Assembly (NCBI GenBank): GCA_014904845.1
Contig: MU119301.1
Location: 1-64,000, forward strand
Origin: Acephala macrosclerotiorum
Lineage: Eukaryota > Ascomycota > Leotiomycetes > Helotiales > Mollisiaceae
Direction: 5' to 3'
DNA: 64,000 nucleotides
In this document: piece by piece, positions 1 to 11,706 of the stretch
Numbering within the stretch: position 1 is the first letter of the stretch
Layout: every line of letters begins with the position of its first letter
The notes under the pieces: model-generated
Database searches by the model: none
What the model saw: only the letters and a program-made list of their open reading frames with translations
Told to the model about the DNA's origin: nothing
Translations under genes and position numbers: made by a program

Positions 1-331
1 CTACTAATCGCTCGGTTGGCACATCTCGCCCGCTTACAGTAGTAATCGGGCGAGGGACAGCAATGCGTAGTTGGCCAGCAATGCGTTACTTTTTGTAAAA
101 TTTCAATGTTAGATCAAAAATGCTCAAATTTTATTAGCGCATATTTATAAACACAGTTGAATTTACTTATATATTAATTGATTCTACGGTATTTGATAAA
201 TTGCACGTGTTATAATAAAATTCCTATTTTCGTTTTGGTGTAGCGACGCATTGCTGGCGACTACGCATTGCTGTCCCTCGCCCGATTACGTAAGGAATCA
301 GGGCGAGATGTGCCAACCGAGCGATTAGCTA
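1..331. mobile_element. MITE-like element with long nested terminal inverted repeats
   Basis: The two ends are inverted copies of each other over about 85 bp: the left arm starts CTAATCGCTCGGTTGGCACA at position 4 and the right arm ends with its complement at 328. The trinucleotide CTA flanks both ends (1-3 and 329-331), consistent with a 3-bp target duplication as in PIF/Harbinger-type elements. Each arm also holds its own small hairpin (a CTCGCCC/GGGCGAG pair around a short spacer), so the folded element would be a branched cruciform. The centre (about 95-235) is very AT-rich with no ORF, so this is a non-autonomous element. The left end coincides with the window edge, so its left boundary rests on the CTA match alone. 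Confidence 0.75.
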
Positions 332-961
332 TAATGTAGATCACTGAATTCAGGTTCTGTTTGCATCACCAAAATGAGGCTTCCTGAAAATAGGTACGCT
401 AAGGAGAAATGATGTGTTTTATGCACGTAATTGATGTTTCTGGCCAATGAGAGATTTAAGTTCAGGAGGGATTATGAAACCTGCATATCTTGATCAATGA
501 GGCTCCACGCCTCAACATTGTAAGCAAATTTTGCCCCAAACGTACGTTTGCCCTTCAAAATTTCGCCCTTGAACTCTCAATAATTCCTATATCCGTCCGA
601 TACCACATTGATGATATTATGACGAGGTAGGAGGCTAGGAGCTAAAGGCACTTGCCGCTGGCCTCTAAGATGCAAGCCTGAACTAGGCTACCGGGCCATC
701 CGACTTTTTTTCATACTTGGGAACCTAGGTCTTTAGCACTGCACACACCAGAGCTGCATATCCAGACCTTCCGCTTGACTCTTCCTCTCCTCTTCATCTC
801 ATCGAGAACACCCAAACCCGGCCGCCGACCCTCATCAGGAGACCACCAACCATGCTCGTCTCTCGCATGAACTGTCAGCGCAATTGCGCTCTTCGTTGAT
901 TTCCAGCCTCGAAGACGAGCTCCGGGGAATCAACCAACTGCCGGCCACAATCTGGATACCA
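332..961. other. Intergenic and 5' leader region upstream of the phosphatase gene
   Basis: No convincing gene. The part from about 770 is pyrimidine-rich (CTCTTCCTCTCCTC type), as is usual just upstream of fungal transcription starts. A short upstream ORF begins with ATG at 852 and stops after 15 codons; it could act as a uORF for the downstream phosphatase. Confidence 0.5.
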
Positions 962-2230
962 ATGAATTGCGGGGAGAATCCACTTTACAGAAAACGTCAA
1001 CGGGGGGTCGCGATCAGAATGAACGAGAGCATGTCTTCTAGGCAACCAAAGGAGAGGAGGGACAAGGCGCAAAACATTGTTTCTAGGCGGACGAGAGCAT
1101 TTGTGGAGGAACAGAACGTCATGAATCCTGGAAATATCCAGATTCCAGAGTCGCGGAGCACGAGTGGTGATGAATTGGAAGCGGAAAGTCCTAAAGGCGA
1201 TTCGAGAACTGGCGCAACAGCAAATGCCGCAGTTCTATTCAGACCGGTAGTTGTTGATCTTGGCAAGGACGTCAGTAGCCTATTCTCTGCCAGTCTAGAG
1301 GAGAGGGAGAAGCAAGGTATGCGCATATTATTCCGATTCAAAAGTGCTTTATGGCTAACAATACCAGTCGTTTCGGTTCTTCAGAGTGCGCGTTTAGCAA
1401 CCAGGGCAAAGACCGATGAACGACCTATCAATTTTGGCGAAGTCATTACAGGCGTCTATCGTAGCTCATTCCCAGGGTAAGTTTCCAAATCTCCAGGCCA
1501 AGCTGTTTCTTGATCGTCGAGTCAAGGACTTGCATCCTGCTTATGAGGGTCTAATTTCTTCTCCAATGTCCTGTATAGCTGAGGACATTTGCTAACATGG
1601 ATTATGCTTGTGTAGAGAAGAAGATTTCAACTTCCTCAGTACTCTAGGCCTCAAGACGGTTCTGTAAGTGTGGACGTGTCAATCCTGCTCAGATCAGATC
1701 TTGACTTGCAACAGCTCTCTCGTGAAGAAATGTTTCTCTCCAGAGTTCGAGGCTTTCATCAAGCAAAATGGCATACGCCACCTTGTCATCGATATGCAAG
1801 GCACGAAGAAGGTCGACATTCCCGACGAAATCATGCACTCAATCATGGAAGTCGTCCTCGAGAAAGAAAATCACCCTATCCTCATCCATTGCAATCATGG
1901 CAAGGTATTTCTTCCGTGGCCTTTCTGCGGACCAAGCTCATTGTTTTGCAGCATAGAACTGGCTGTGCAGTTGCAGTGATGAGACACGTCGCTGGTTGGA
2001 ACGTCGACTCGATCATCGAAGAGTATCGACTATATTCAGAGCCAAAGACCAGAGACTGTGACGTGAATTACATCACCAACTACCAGGCAGTCAGTCTGAC
2101 AGGCCTGTTCACTAGACGAGCACAACGCCTTCGACAAGGGCCGGACTCTATGGATGAGCGAATGGCGAAATTCTTCATTTTGGCTGCCATCGTACTGTCA
2201 ATTTGGATCATTACATTTCTACTTTGGTAA
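962..2230 (+). CDS. Siw14/Oca-type tyrosine phosphatase family protein with C-terminal membrane anchor
   Basis: Exons 962-1476, 1616-1663, 1715-1904 and 1952-2230 join in phase to 343 residues. The join rebuilds the family pattern YRSSFPG, then EEDFNFL, LVKKCFSPEF, and the CX5R active site HCNHGKHRTG with catalytic Cys247 and Arg253 (the loop is split by intron 3). This is the plant/fungal PFA-DSP family; yeast Siw14 removes the 5-beta-phosphate of inositol pyrophosphates. The N-terminal 150 residues are hydrophilic and not recognised. The last 20 residues form a strongly hydrophobic segment ending in LLW, which looks like a tail anchor that yeast Siw14 lacks. The start at 962 is the first ATG of the open frame; ATG 1020 is an alternative. 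Membrane location is inferred. Confidence 0.85.
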
Positions 2231-3379
2231 AAGCATCGACCGGAGTTACAGGAAAACAGCATGATCATACTAGAAAGGAGTTTGGGATAAAGGGTCTGAC
2301 AGATGCAGCACCTGCACTGGTACAGCATGGAGATATGAGGCGTTGGGTTTGGTATTACCGGCAAAAGCATGAGATTGGGAAAAAGATTACAGGAATTGCA
2401 TCGAGCATAGAGATGAAGTCTCCGGGTAGACGGAGAGCGCTCTTTCGGCACATGTCCATTAGGATCTTGGCCGGCGTTGGTCATCTACGAAGATTCTGGA
2501 TAGTATAGTATTGTATAATCATTTCGGGGCTAGGGCCACCATCAAGACATCTGCAAGATACTATTATCTTCATGTCAGTATATGGTTCACCCCTCAGCGA
2601 AGAATAATCTTTTCACGACCTCTACCACTTTGTTCCCAAAAGCATCTGCAAGGACCATCCCAGTCTTGTAGATCTGACGTCTTCCTATCACGCTCAGTCT
2701 GTTAGAAGTGCTGGAAATACTATCTTTCTACTTCACAAGCGTCTGTCCAATATTGCTACTGGCAAGAGCGTTGCGTGTCCATCAACTAGATTCTAACTAT
2801 TAAATACACCTCCCAAGCCACGTCTGGCAGTAACTCCCTGAGTTCTGGGCTCCCTTCCCAGCGTGCAGGTTATTAGCGAAGAAGAGGCGGTCAATGTCCC
2901 GCACTTGTTGAAACTTTGAAAAAGAAACTAGAATTGAAATCGAGCAGATTCCAAGGATAGTCTAGGGGACTATGCTGCGGATTGTAGTGATCCTCTCAGC
3001 TACCATATTCCAAAGTATGATGAATGTCCCTGACTTCCTGGTACTTTGGCTGTCACTTTTCTGAGCACTACAAGTCTGAGTAGAAACGAGTCTAGTGCAT
3101 TGAGAAGTCGGCTCTCCGCCGCCCTCGTGCTCAATACGTGCCCTGTACCAAATAAGCAATTTGGTCCCATGCAATATGGTCTGCTAGATTGAGGAGTTGC
3201 AGCTAAGCATAACAAAATATACCTTTGTGGCGACCAACCTGAATGGCATAAGACGGTACAATAAGTATAGAACACGTCTCAGGGTAATTGATCAACATCT
3301 TAATAGAGGATGCAGAGATCCCGCCTATGCATTTGTGACATTATGCTTATTTCAAATATCCATGCACAGCTCATACCTC
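2231..3379. other. Intergenic region between convergent genes
   Basis: 3' flanks of the phosphatase gene (+) and RTT106 (-). Only short, incoherent ORFs on both strands; no RNA gene or repeat was recognised. Confidence 0.5.
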
Positions 3380-4885
3380 TTACATGTCGTCGGCCCCTTC
3401 ATCATCATCATCATCATCATCCTCTTCCTCGTCGCTGCCTGCAGCCCCACCACCTTCATCGTCTTCGCCCTCTTCACTGCTACTTGTCCCTGAGCCCTCA
3501 CTCTCCCCTTCACTTCCAGGATCATAGTCCTCCTCTTCTTCGTCATCATCCTCATCAAGGCCTGCCTGGCCACCAGCTTCCAAAGCAGCCTTTTCAAGTT
3601 CCCCTACCTCGACGTTTCCAACCACATTGCCATCCTCGTCCTTCACTACATTGACGTTCAACCTCTTTGCCTTTCTCTGCTCCGCCATGCTCTTATCAGC
3701 CAAGCCATGCCTCTTCACAAATCCATCTATTCCACCAAAATCCTCCTGATCCAACATCGAGAACTCGAAATCCTCCAAAACCTCCTCCCCTCCAGGGACA
3801 GTCATATCGACTTCCACCGAAAGATTGAAAGTCCGCTGTAGGACGCTCGTATACGATACTGCCGATATCCGCTTATGTGGCAGAAACAACAATGGTTTCT
3901 TGAACCCCCATAATATGCCATTTGGCAAGAAAAAGAGATATCCATCTTTCGAGCCCCGAAACGCCTTAACGTGTACAGCTTTCTCACCAGGTCTATGGGC
4001 TTGTCTTTGCTCCGAAGCAAACAGCTTCTCATCCGATTGCATAATCTTGGTTGATTTGCCAGCAGCTTTCAATCGTGCAGAAATCGCCCAGTCGAAGAGT
4101 GTTTTGTAGTCATCAGAGACCGATGAGGCGGTGGCAGCTTCGAGACCGCTGATTGTGCCCGGTTTGGGTGCGCTATCAGAGATGGTGAAGACGATTGGTT
4201 CAGGGATGGGAGGGGCGTTTACAGCAGGTTTTGAGGGGGATATTGTAGAGTCCTTGGGGAAGAGGATGTAATTGTATTGCTTCTGCGTCTTTTCGGGCAC
4301 TGGCAGACAGAATGCATAGTCTCAAATACAGATGTCAGCACATATTAACATATAGAAGTGCTTTCAACATACCGATATCACTCCACGCAAAGCTGGTGCC
4401 TGCGACTGGTTCTTTGGAGTCTGGTAATCGTGCGTAGAGGTGGGCAGATGTGAAGCATAAGGTGTATTTCTTTCTTTGCGGTATCACAACTGAGATGTCC
4501 TTGATCTCAAGGAGCACTGGATCGTCCCCGGTGGCCGCAGCACCTCGCGAAGTTGCATGTCCATTCGTTCTGTTGGTCGCAGGTCGATTTGCGAGACCTT
4601 CATCTAGTTTGCGCTTTTTGGTAGCAGGCTCTGGGACGGCTGGCACGAGACTGCAGACATGCACACTGATCTGGTTGAAGAGCTCGGCATAATGTGGACC
4701 AGCTGTAAGTACATCGTCAGATATCTCTTCATAATAAATGTTGTGTGTTGAAGTTGTGTAGACGTTGTTCCTGCAAGGCTTGGAAATCTGAGCTTACCAG
4801 CGGCTGCATTTCGAATCGCTCCTTGGATATCTGGTCGCGTTTGAAATGCCTCCTGCAGACTCTTTTCATCCAACATGGCTGCCAT
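3380..4885 (-). CDS. RTT106: Histone chaperone Rtt106
   Basis: Minus-strand exons 4885-4798, 4702-4373 and 4320-3380 give 452 residues; both introns have GTAAGC or GTATGT donors and keep phase. The second half carries the Rtt106 PH-type region (VKAFRGSKDGYLFFLPNGI, FGFK-like KKPLLFLPHKRISAVSYTSV, VLEDFEFSMLDQEDFGGID). The C-terminus is a long Asp/Glu tract (roughly residues 380-452, including seven consecutive Asp), typical of histone chaperones. Yeast Rtt106 binds H3-H4 acetylated on H3K56, passes it to nascent DNA and also acts in heterochromatin and histone-gene repression. It is a nuclear protein. Start: the first ATG of the MAAMLDEKS exon. Confidence 0.92.
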
Positions 4886-5656
4886 ATTTGAGGAAGAAGT
4901 GTTGATTTCAAGGTGTCAAAATTTGGATCTGAGTTGAATGGAGAAGGCGCGGCAGAACGCGAATCGGCAAGTGAAACCAGAGCCTCGTGTGGCGGTGATG
5001 TCCAGGGGAGGATTCCAGGAAACCCTTGTCAATTCTAGGAGGTTTGAAAGTGTAACCAAGTCTCAGCTACTAATTTCTCTAGGACAATTTCAATGGTGTT
5101 TAAGGGCAAAGTAATATATGTATCATTCATGAGATTTGCATTATTTAGTATTTTGTTATGCTATTAGCGCTACTATATCTATACAAGAAAGTGGTTCTAG
5201 TGTCCCTGCGCAATGTCGACAAAGCTAAGGAAGCGCTCTTCGGCTGCCAATTCAGTAGAATGACTGATAATCTAGGTATTATCATTGTCCCTGGGATCCT
5301 GGGGTGACCTATTCCAGGGCTGGATCACTTCAGAGTTGATCGACAACATGACCGCCAGATTGTGTATCGAGTTTGTAGATCAGAGGAAAGCAAATGAACG
5401 TCCACTTGAAATGAACTCATAGAGGAATACCAGGCGGAATTCTGTTTCTATTGAATATATAACATGGTCTGAGTAACTCTCAACCTTGGCCCTAGAGTTC
5501 GCGTATCTCTTTCCGCTATTTGGACCACTGAAACAACGCAATGCACCACCAAACAAAACAAAAGAAGCTCGAAGCAGGAATGGTATGCTCATCGAAAACG
5601 CCCAACGCCTCTTAAAAAAAAAAAATAGTGTACATCTACAGCCTATTCGTAACATT
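4886..5656. other. RTT106 upstream region and syntaxin 3' flank
   Basis: Lies between two minus-strand genes and should hold the RTT106 promoter and the 3' UTR of the syntaxin gene. A 13-base A run lies around 5613-5626. No other gene or repeat was recognised. Confidence 0.45.
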
Positions 5657-6525
5657 TCATCCCAAGGTCGCCGCAAGAACGATAATAGTGAGAATGACGG
5701 CAAGGATCAACAGCAAACAGCATGCTTTTGACCGTGCGTTTCTCTGATATCTTGCAGCGCTCCTCAACTCCAGATCCGCGCCCCTCGTGTCGGTTCGGGT
5801 TCTGTCGACATTGCCTTCGATGGTGTCCAGCATTTCCCCTTGCTCATTGACAATATGTGCAACATCCCGGAAGAGCTCGTTCAATTCGGTGACACCCTGC
5901 TCAATATTTCGGATCTCGGCCTCTCGTTCTACAATCAAAGAATCCTGGAAGTCCACTTCATCCTGCGAAGCTAGTCGTAGCTGTTCCTGAGACTGCTGCT
6001 GCCCAAAAGTATTGCTGCCCTCGGCGCTAGGTGACTGCTGTTCCTCCAGTGCTGTTCGCGCAGCTGATGCCGATGATCGTTGCTTTTCGAGAGCTTGACG
6101 TTGAACGCCTTGGAACTCTGAAAGATTGTTCTGAAACTCCCGTGCCAACTTCTGCTGGGTATATTTTTGAGATGGCTGCAGTCTAGTTAGCATGTACCAT
6201 GCATCCGTCCATTCTAGGAGCCTCTTACGCTGACATCCTCCCATGATTGTATCTTCTTCACTCCTTCGCCAACCTCTTTGAAAGTGTTCTTAGAATCCTC
6301 CAGCAAGTCGTGAACCCTTTCCCGGACCCGCTCCGTGTCTCTTCTCGTACCCAATAATCCCACTTCATTCGAAAGCCTCGAAATATTGCCAGTCAATGTG
6401 AATAGCTTCGTCATAAGCTCTTGCGAAAGGCGCTGGAACTCTGGATCGTCTGCATATTGCGGGTCATCCTGGCGTCGCATAGTCGTCGGCTGCGACTCTA
6501 GGGATGATAATTGATCGAAAGACAT
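5657..6525 (-). CDS. PEP12: Endosomal/vacuolar syntaxin, Pep12 type (Qa-SNARE)
   Basis: Exons 6525-6229 and 6175-5657 join in phase 0 to 271 residues, the usual size for Pep12/Vam3 syntaxins. The N-terminal half is the helical Habc region (FQRLSQELMTKLFTLTGNIS). The SNARE motif covers about residues 175-235 and includes LIVEREAEIRNIEQGVTELN and the zero-layer glutamine in IVNEQGEMLDTIEGNV. A single transmembrane segment (CCLLLILAVILTIIVLAA) closes the protein, the tail-anchor layout of syntaxins. Pep12 mediates Golgi-to-endosome/prevacuolar fusion; Vam3 (vacuole) is the main alternative, since filamentous ascomycetes often have one protein covering both. It is divergent from NDC1 with 321 bp between the starts. 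Confidence 0.88.
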
Positions 6526-6846
6526 GGTTACAGGAGTGATGAGAAATGTTGTACTTCTCGACTAGTGGGTAGAATCTTGATGCTTAGATGTATTTATCGT
6601 TGCCTTGCGATAACGATCTCGTGGTTGGAGGTTGACGTACTCCAGCTAGTCTCGAAATGGCCTGGCGCAAGGCTCGCGTTTTCCAGGCGCTGTATTATTT
6701 TGCTTGAAATCGCAATGTCAACAAGCCTGTGCTTCCGCAACACCACAACGATGACTTGAAACCTGCCGAGGTGTAGCGCAAGAATATAACGCCGCCATAC
6801 GGTCTTTACAGCTACACGAGTATCTGCGACAACACGATCCTTCAAG
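6526..6846. promoter_or_regulatory. Shared divergent promoter of syntaxin and NDC1 genes
   Basis: 321 bp separate two start codons pointing away from each other, so both promoters must lie here or overlap. No specific factor site is claimed. Confidence 0.55.
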
Positions 6847-8861
6847 ATGCCTCCTACACCTAGAATTCGTCCCTACAAGGACTTCCTCACACCTCTTATG
6901 CACAGAAGATTCGCTGGAGCTACCGCAGTCCTTGCGTTTGCTTGTTACGCTGAGTCTGTATGGATTGGGGAGTGGAATTCTGGTATACATGAGCTCTAAA
7001 CATCGCAGATGGAACGCTAACTCTGTCGTAGTTTTCTGGTCGTGGTTCCCATTAGGAAAAGCTGGCATCCGAGCTGGTCTCCTCTTCATTCCGGCGTTCG
7101 TGATATTTATTCTTCGAGTTTCGCAATTGCATGTCGGCATACGAACGTCGAATTCTGGATGGGATACATTCAAGAGATATGGTCCCAGCTTTCAAGTTGT
7201 TCAGACGGTGGGATGGTACTTCTTTTCGGCATATATGTTCAGCGAAATCTATATTTGGTCTGCTTCAAAGGATGCCGATCTAAATAGGATCAAGCTCATT
7301 CCAAGAACGGATCGTACGACTCTAAATGAGAAACCCGTCTACCTTACATGCTACTTATTCTTCCTGGCATTAGTCCAGTCATGTATCCACCTCTATCACG
7401 ACTACGATCGCATCGACATGCCAGTCGTCAAAACGAAGCCAAGGGGATCAACAGACCCAGCGCCAGCAATCATACACCCTGCCATACAAGTCAGGGCAAA
7501 GCTCTTTGATTTGGCACAGAAAGCACTCAAGAGGACCATCGTACTTGCCTTAGCCTCACCCGTACTGTATGCGATGCCGTTAGGCATATATCCATACTCT
7601 ATCAGGCAGTGTGCCTGGTGCTTCACAAGGTCCTGGGCGAAAATCTTCTGGACTCTTCCCAAATCAAGCTCTCTTCCGTCTATATTTCCCTTCCACTGGA
7701 GTATCATTCTTCGCACAATGACAGCGGGCTTTCTCCTTACTATGTTGTGGGAAGTCGGCAATACCGCATTCTCTGTCTATGTCGCTCAAGAGCCTTTGAA
7801 AAATGAGAGACCTATCACCTATGAATCACGAGACCCGAATGGCAGCCTGTTGACGGGATTGAAGGGAAAGAAATTGCAGACACGAGTGAGTTTCCCAGTC
7901 TCGAGACTTAGTGCACAAGCTAACCAATGAGTAGGCATTCGCGTTCTGGGAACTAGCATACATCGCAGAGCGATTCGAAGGTCGCCGCAAAGCTATCTTC
8001 GAAGACATCGATCGAAAAGGAGGATCAGCTTGGTCCCAGATACTCGGAGTATGCCTTGGTGTCATCAATGGCATTACACTGCGAATCGCGGACTACGAGA
8101 GACCACCAACTGCTCCATCGTCAACGACGGCGTCAAATCAGACTGCTATCCCAGGATTACCACGTTTAGCTCCTCCAGTCAAGGATGGTCTGAAGAAGTC
8201 TGGTGATTTATTTGGTGCCGTTCCAAGGGCCTCTTCTGCAAGCCAGACCGCTCTTGAAGCAGTTGGGAAATATGCCAAAATTCATGGCCAATCGCCGCCC
8301 GGGCCGTTGTCTCCGAAGACTCGCAGATTAATGGAAAAGGCCGAAGGCGTCGTGTTGACGCCGGAGCAAAAACAAGTGATGGCTGCTCAAGGTCTTACTG
8401 GAATTTTCAGAGACTGGGCACTGGCGGTGATCAAGTCAAAACTGGGTTGGCCTTTCCGGCAGGAGTACAGGAGAAGGATTGGAGCCGTTGTCCTCGGAGC
8501 ACCATACGGCGACGTGGGCATCATCGTTGATGCTATTGACGCATTGACGAGGCTTGCAGTCTGCAGTCTTACTGAGGACAAATACGGGAACGTCCAGAGA
8601 GATGTCAAGCTCATCATACAAACACTTACGGCCACCATCACGCAATTAGAGGCGTTCAGAACGAGAATCGGGATACACTGGACAGATATATTGGCAAATC
8701 AAGAAAGCCCAGAAGTCGATGTAGTTTTGGCTGCTCTGAAGAGTGGACTGGGCGATCTTGTCGCGGCATTTGGGGACTATAGCGAGGATCTGAGACTAAG
8801 CCAGAGTGAGATGAGGATGGCAAGGGAAGCTGCAACAATAGCCGCTCCGCCGGCGATGTAA
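6847..8861 (+). CDS. NDC1: Nucleoporin Ndc1 (nuclear pore/spindle pole body membrane protein)
   Basis: Exons 6847-6982, 7032-7885 and 7935-8861 (introns of 48 and 49 nt with GTATAC and GTGAGT donors) give 638 residues. The N-terminus RPYKDFLTPLMHRRFAG is the fungal Ndc1 signature, followed by about six membrane segments to residue 300, then a soluble C-terminal half. The end of the soluble part (AVVLGAPYGDVGIIVDAIDALTRL region and following helices) matches the conserved C-terminal fold of fungal Ndc1. Ndc1 anchors nuclear pore complexes, and in fungi the spindle pole body, in the nuclear envelope. Reading across intron 1 restores GEWNSVFWSWFPLGKAG without a frame change. Confidence 0.9.
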
Positions 8862-9346
8862 CGAATATGAAAGACAGCCACTGTTCATTTCTACTATGAT
8901 TATACGAAATAAATGAAGGCGTACCGAGATTTCACGTGAAGCAAAAGGGGTTCGGTAATAAAACAAACACCGCGAGCTTGTTAGCCCGCCGAGAGGATCT
9001 GTACCTAGTCAGGAACAGAACTACCTGACCCAATGAACGATTTATACTCCTATTGTTTTCAATCGGACTGACGGAAGTTGCTGTGCCTGGAAAGTCAAAA
9101 TGTTTCAGTTCATTGCCAGACATAACCGAAATCCAGCGAAAGCGGCGTCCAAAACCTGGCCTCGAACGTCAGAGGCGGGGCATTCTGCGCTCCCGAGATT
9201 GACCCACTGGAGCTATGCAACAGCATCATACGATTTAAAGAGGACCGCATTCCCCTCATCGCTTTCTCGAGCTCTATTTCTACACTATCAGTTAGAGTTG
9301 ATCCCCGTGCAATTGCGTCTGTGTAACGAAGCAATCGCTCTTCAGA
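8862..9346. other. Intergenic region upstream of ACH1
   Basis: 485 bp between tandem genes, holding the NDC1 3' UTR and the ACH1 promoter. Nothing else recognised. Confidence 0.45.
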
Positions 9347-11291
9347 ATGGCCTCGGCTGCAATAGCTTCCGCTGCGCTGAAGTCGAGAGTTGCACGACCG
9401 TCGTTGCTCAAGAAGCTCTGTCACCCTGAAGATTTAATTCATCACTTTCCAAATGGAGCTTATATTGGATGGTCTGGGTTTACGGGTGTTGGGTACCCCA
9501 AGTATGTGTTAATTCCTGTTCAATTGTGGATTTTTCGAGCTCGCGGGAGCTTCGGCTGCACAGCTAAATGAGCTTTACAGAAGTGCTCTATGCTAATAAT
9601 TATTTTATAGGAAAATCCCCACGATGCTCGCAGATCATGTTGAGAAAAATGGCCTTGAGGGGAAATTAAAATACACATTGTTTGTTGGTGCAAGTTCTGG
9701 GGCAGAAACGGAGAATCGCTGGGCCGCCCTGAATATGATCGAGAGGAGGAGTCCACATCAAGTCGGGAAAGCAATCGCAAAAGGAATCAACAATGGGAAC
9801 ATAAAATTCTTCGACAAGCATTTGTCAATGTTCCCGGTGGATTTAGTCTATGTGGGTGCTCCCCTTGTCTCAATGTTCGCTGGAGAATGCGGGGTTTTCG
9901 TTACCCCACAACTTCAGATGCAATGTCCATACGCCTTTGTGGACATTGTTGCCTTTTCGATGCATATTTCCGGGGATATAAACTGATTCAATTCAGGGCT
10001 TTTATACGAAAGATCGGCCGAATAAGAAGTTGGATGTGGTTATTGTCGAGGCAAGCGCCATTACTGAGGATGGCGGGATTGTGCCTGGAGCCTCTGTGGG
10101 AGCTTCACCAGAGCTCATCCAAATGGCAGACAAGGTGAGATGTCACGTCCTAGCTACTATTATCATATTACTAAAAATATTCAAAGATCATTATCGAGGT
10201 CAACACGGCTATTCCAAACATGCAGGGACTTCACGACATCACAATGACCCAGCTCCCACCCCATCGAAAGCCTTACTTGATTATGGCTCCGGAAGACAGA
10301 ATTGGAACCACCACTATTCCAGTGGATTCTGAGAAGGTTGTTGCTATTGTTGAGTCGGATTACCAGGATCAGACGGTTGCGAATTCTCCTGAGGATGACT
10401 CCTCCAGAGCTATTGCAAGGCATCTCATCGAATTCTTTGAACACGAAGTGAAGCATGGTCGCCTACCAAAAAATCTTTTGCCCCTTCAATCTGGTATTGG
10501 AAACATTGCCAATGCGGTCATTGGAGGACTTGCCGAATCAAACTTCCAGAATTTGAAAGTGTGGACTGAGGTAAGTACTCGTGCAGTTCTACTTTTGGAG
10601 ATATAGATGTAACATTCGCTAGGTCTTGCAAGACACTTTCCTCGATCTCTTCGATTCTGGTCGGCTCGACTTCGCCACAGCAACATCGATCCGATTTTCT
10701 CCAGATGGCTTCAAACGCTTCTACAACAACTGGGATCAATATCACAACAAGCTCCTCCTTCGCTCCCAACAAGTTTCCAACTCGCCAGAAATTATCCGTC
10801 GACTAGGAGTCATCGGCATGAACACCCCGGTCGAAGTCGACATCTACGCCCACGCAAACAGCACTTGCGTGATGGGCTCCCGAATGCTGAACGGCCTTGG
10901 AGGATCTGCGGATTTCCTTCGATCAGCTAAGTACAGTATCATGCATACACCATCCACTCGACCATCGAAGACGGATCCTCATGGTGTGAGTTGTATTGTA
11001 CCCATGTGCACACATATCGATCAGACAGAACACGATCTCGATGTTATTGTCACCGAACAAGGGTTGGCAGATGTGAGGGGATTGAGTCCGAAGGAGAGAG
11101 CGAAGGTCATCATTGACAAGTGTGCGCATCCGGAGTATAAGCCTATTTTGAAAGACTATTTTGCGAAGGCGGAGTTCGAGTGTATGAGGAGGGGATGGGG
11201 GCATGAGCCGCATTTGTTGTGGAATTCTTTCGACATGCACAAGGCTCTTGATTTGGAAGGCAGCATGAAAAAGATTAAGACTTGGGGTTGA
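9347..11291 (+). CDS. ACH1: Acetyl-CoA hydrolase / succinyl-CoA:acetate CoA-transferase
   Basis: Exons 9347-9501, 9611-9851, 9997-10134, 10187-10570 and 10623-11291 join in phase to 528 residues, the family length. Landmarks are [21 protein letters not shown] near the N-terminus, then [35 protein letters not shown] and [17 protein letters not shown], all hallmarks of the Ach1 branch of CoA-transferases. The enzyme is mitochondrial in fungi; it moves CoA from succinyl-CoA to acetate and so detoxifies acetate and propionate. The N-terminus ([21 protein letters not shown]) is basic, Ser/Ala-rich and looks like a mitochondrial presequence. Intron 2 uses the uncommon donor GTGGGT; the assignment rests on restoring [12 protein letters not shown]. 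Confidence 0.95.
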
Positions 11292-11706
11292 AGATTGGGT
11301 GGGGCGAGGGGATGAAATTGTAAGTATATGGTGCCATATGGTGAACATAGACAGGAGTGGTTTTGGAGTAAACACAAGCTCAACCACCTTGAAAGTCCGG
11401 CGACTCAAGGGATCTAAGATCTCAATGCCGCAAAATTCGAGCATACTCTGGTGAGGTGATACACCACTACTTTGCCTCGCTTGCTGCTTCCTTTCTGGGA
11501 GATTCCCAATAATTGAGTTGGGTGTCAGTTTAGTGGGCGTTTTCTAGGAGGAAGGAACGTCCGACATCGTTTGCAAAGGTAGTCTGCCTTCCCCATCTAC
11601 TTGCATACTCAATTCTTGCATCTCTAGATCTATCCATCTCTGCACTCAATTCGTCCATTATCACTATCGTTGCTTAGTACATCAATTCCTCATCGGGTCT
11701 GGTACA
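11292..11706. other. Intergenic region between ACH1 and the next plus-strand gene
   Basis: 415 bp: ACH1 3' UTR, then a CT-rich stretch from about 11580 typical of a fungal leader. No other feature recognised. Confidence 0.45.

Noticed and set aside
3310..3654. His/Pro-rich plus-strand frame with seven consecutive His
   Set aside because: It is the antisense shadow of the acidic Asp/Glu tail of RTT106.
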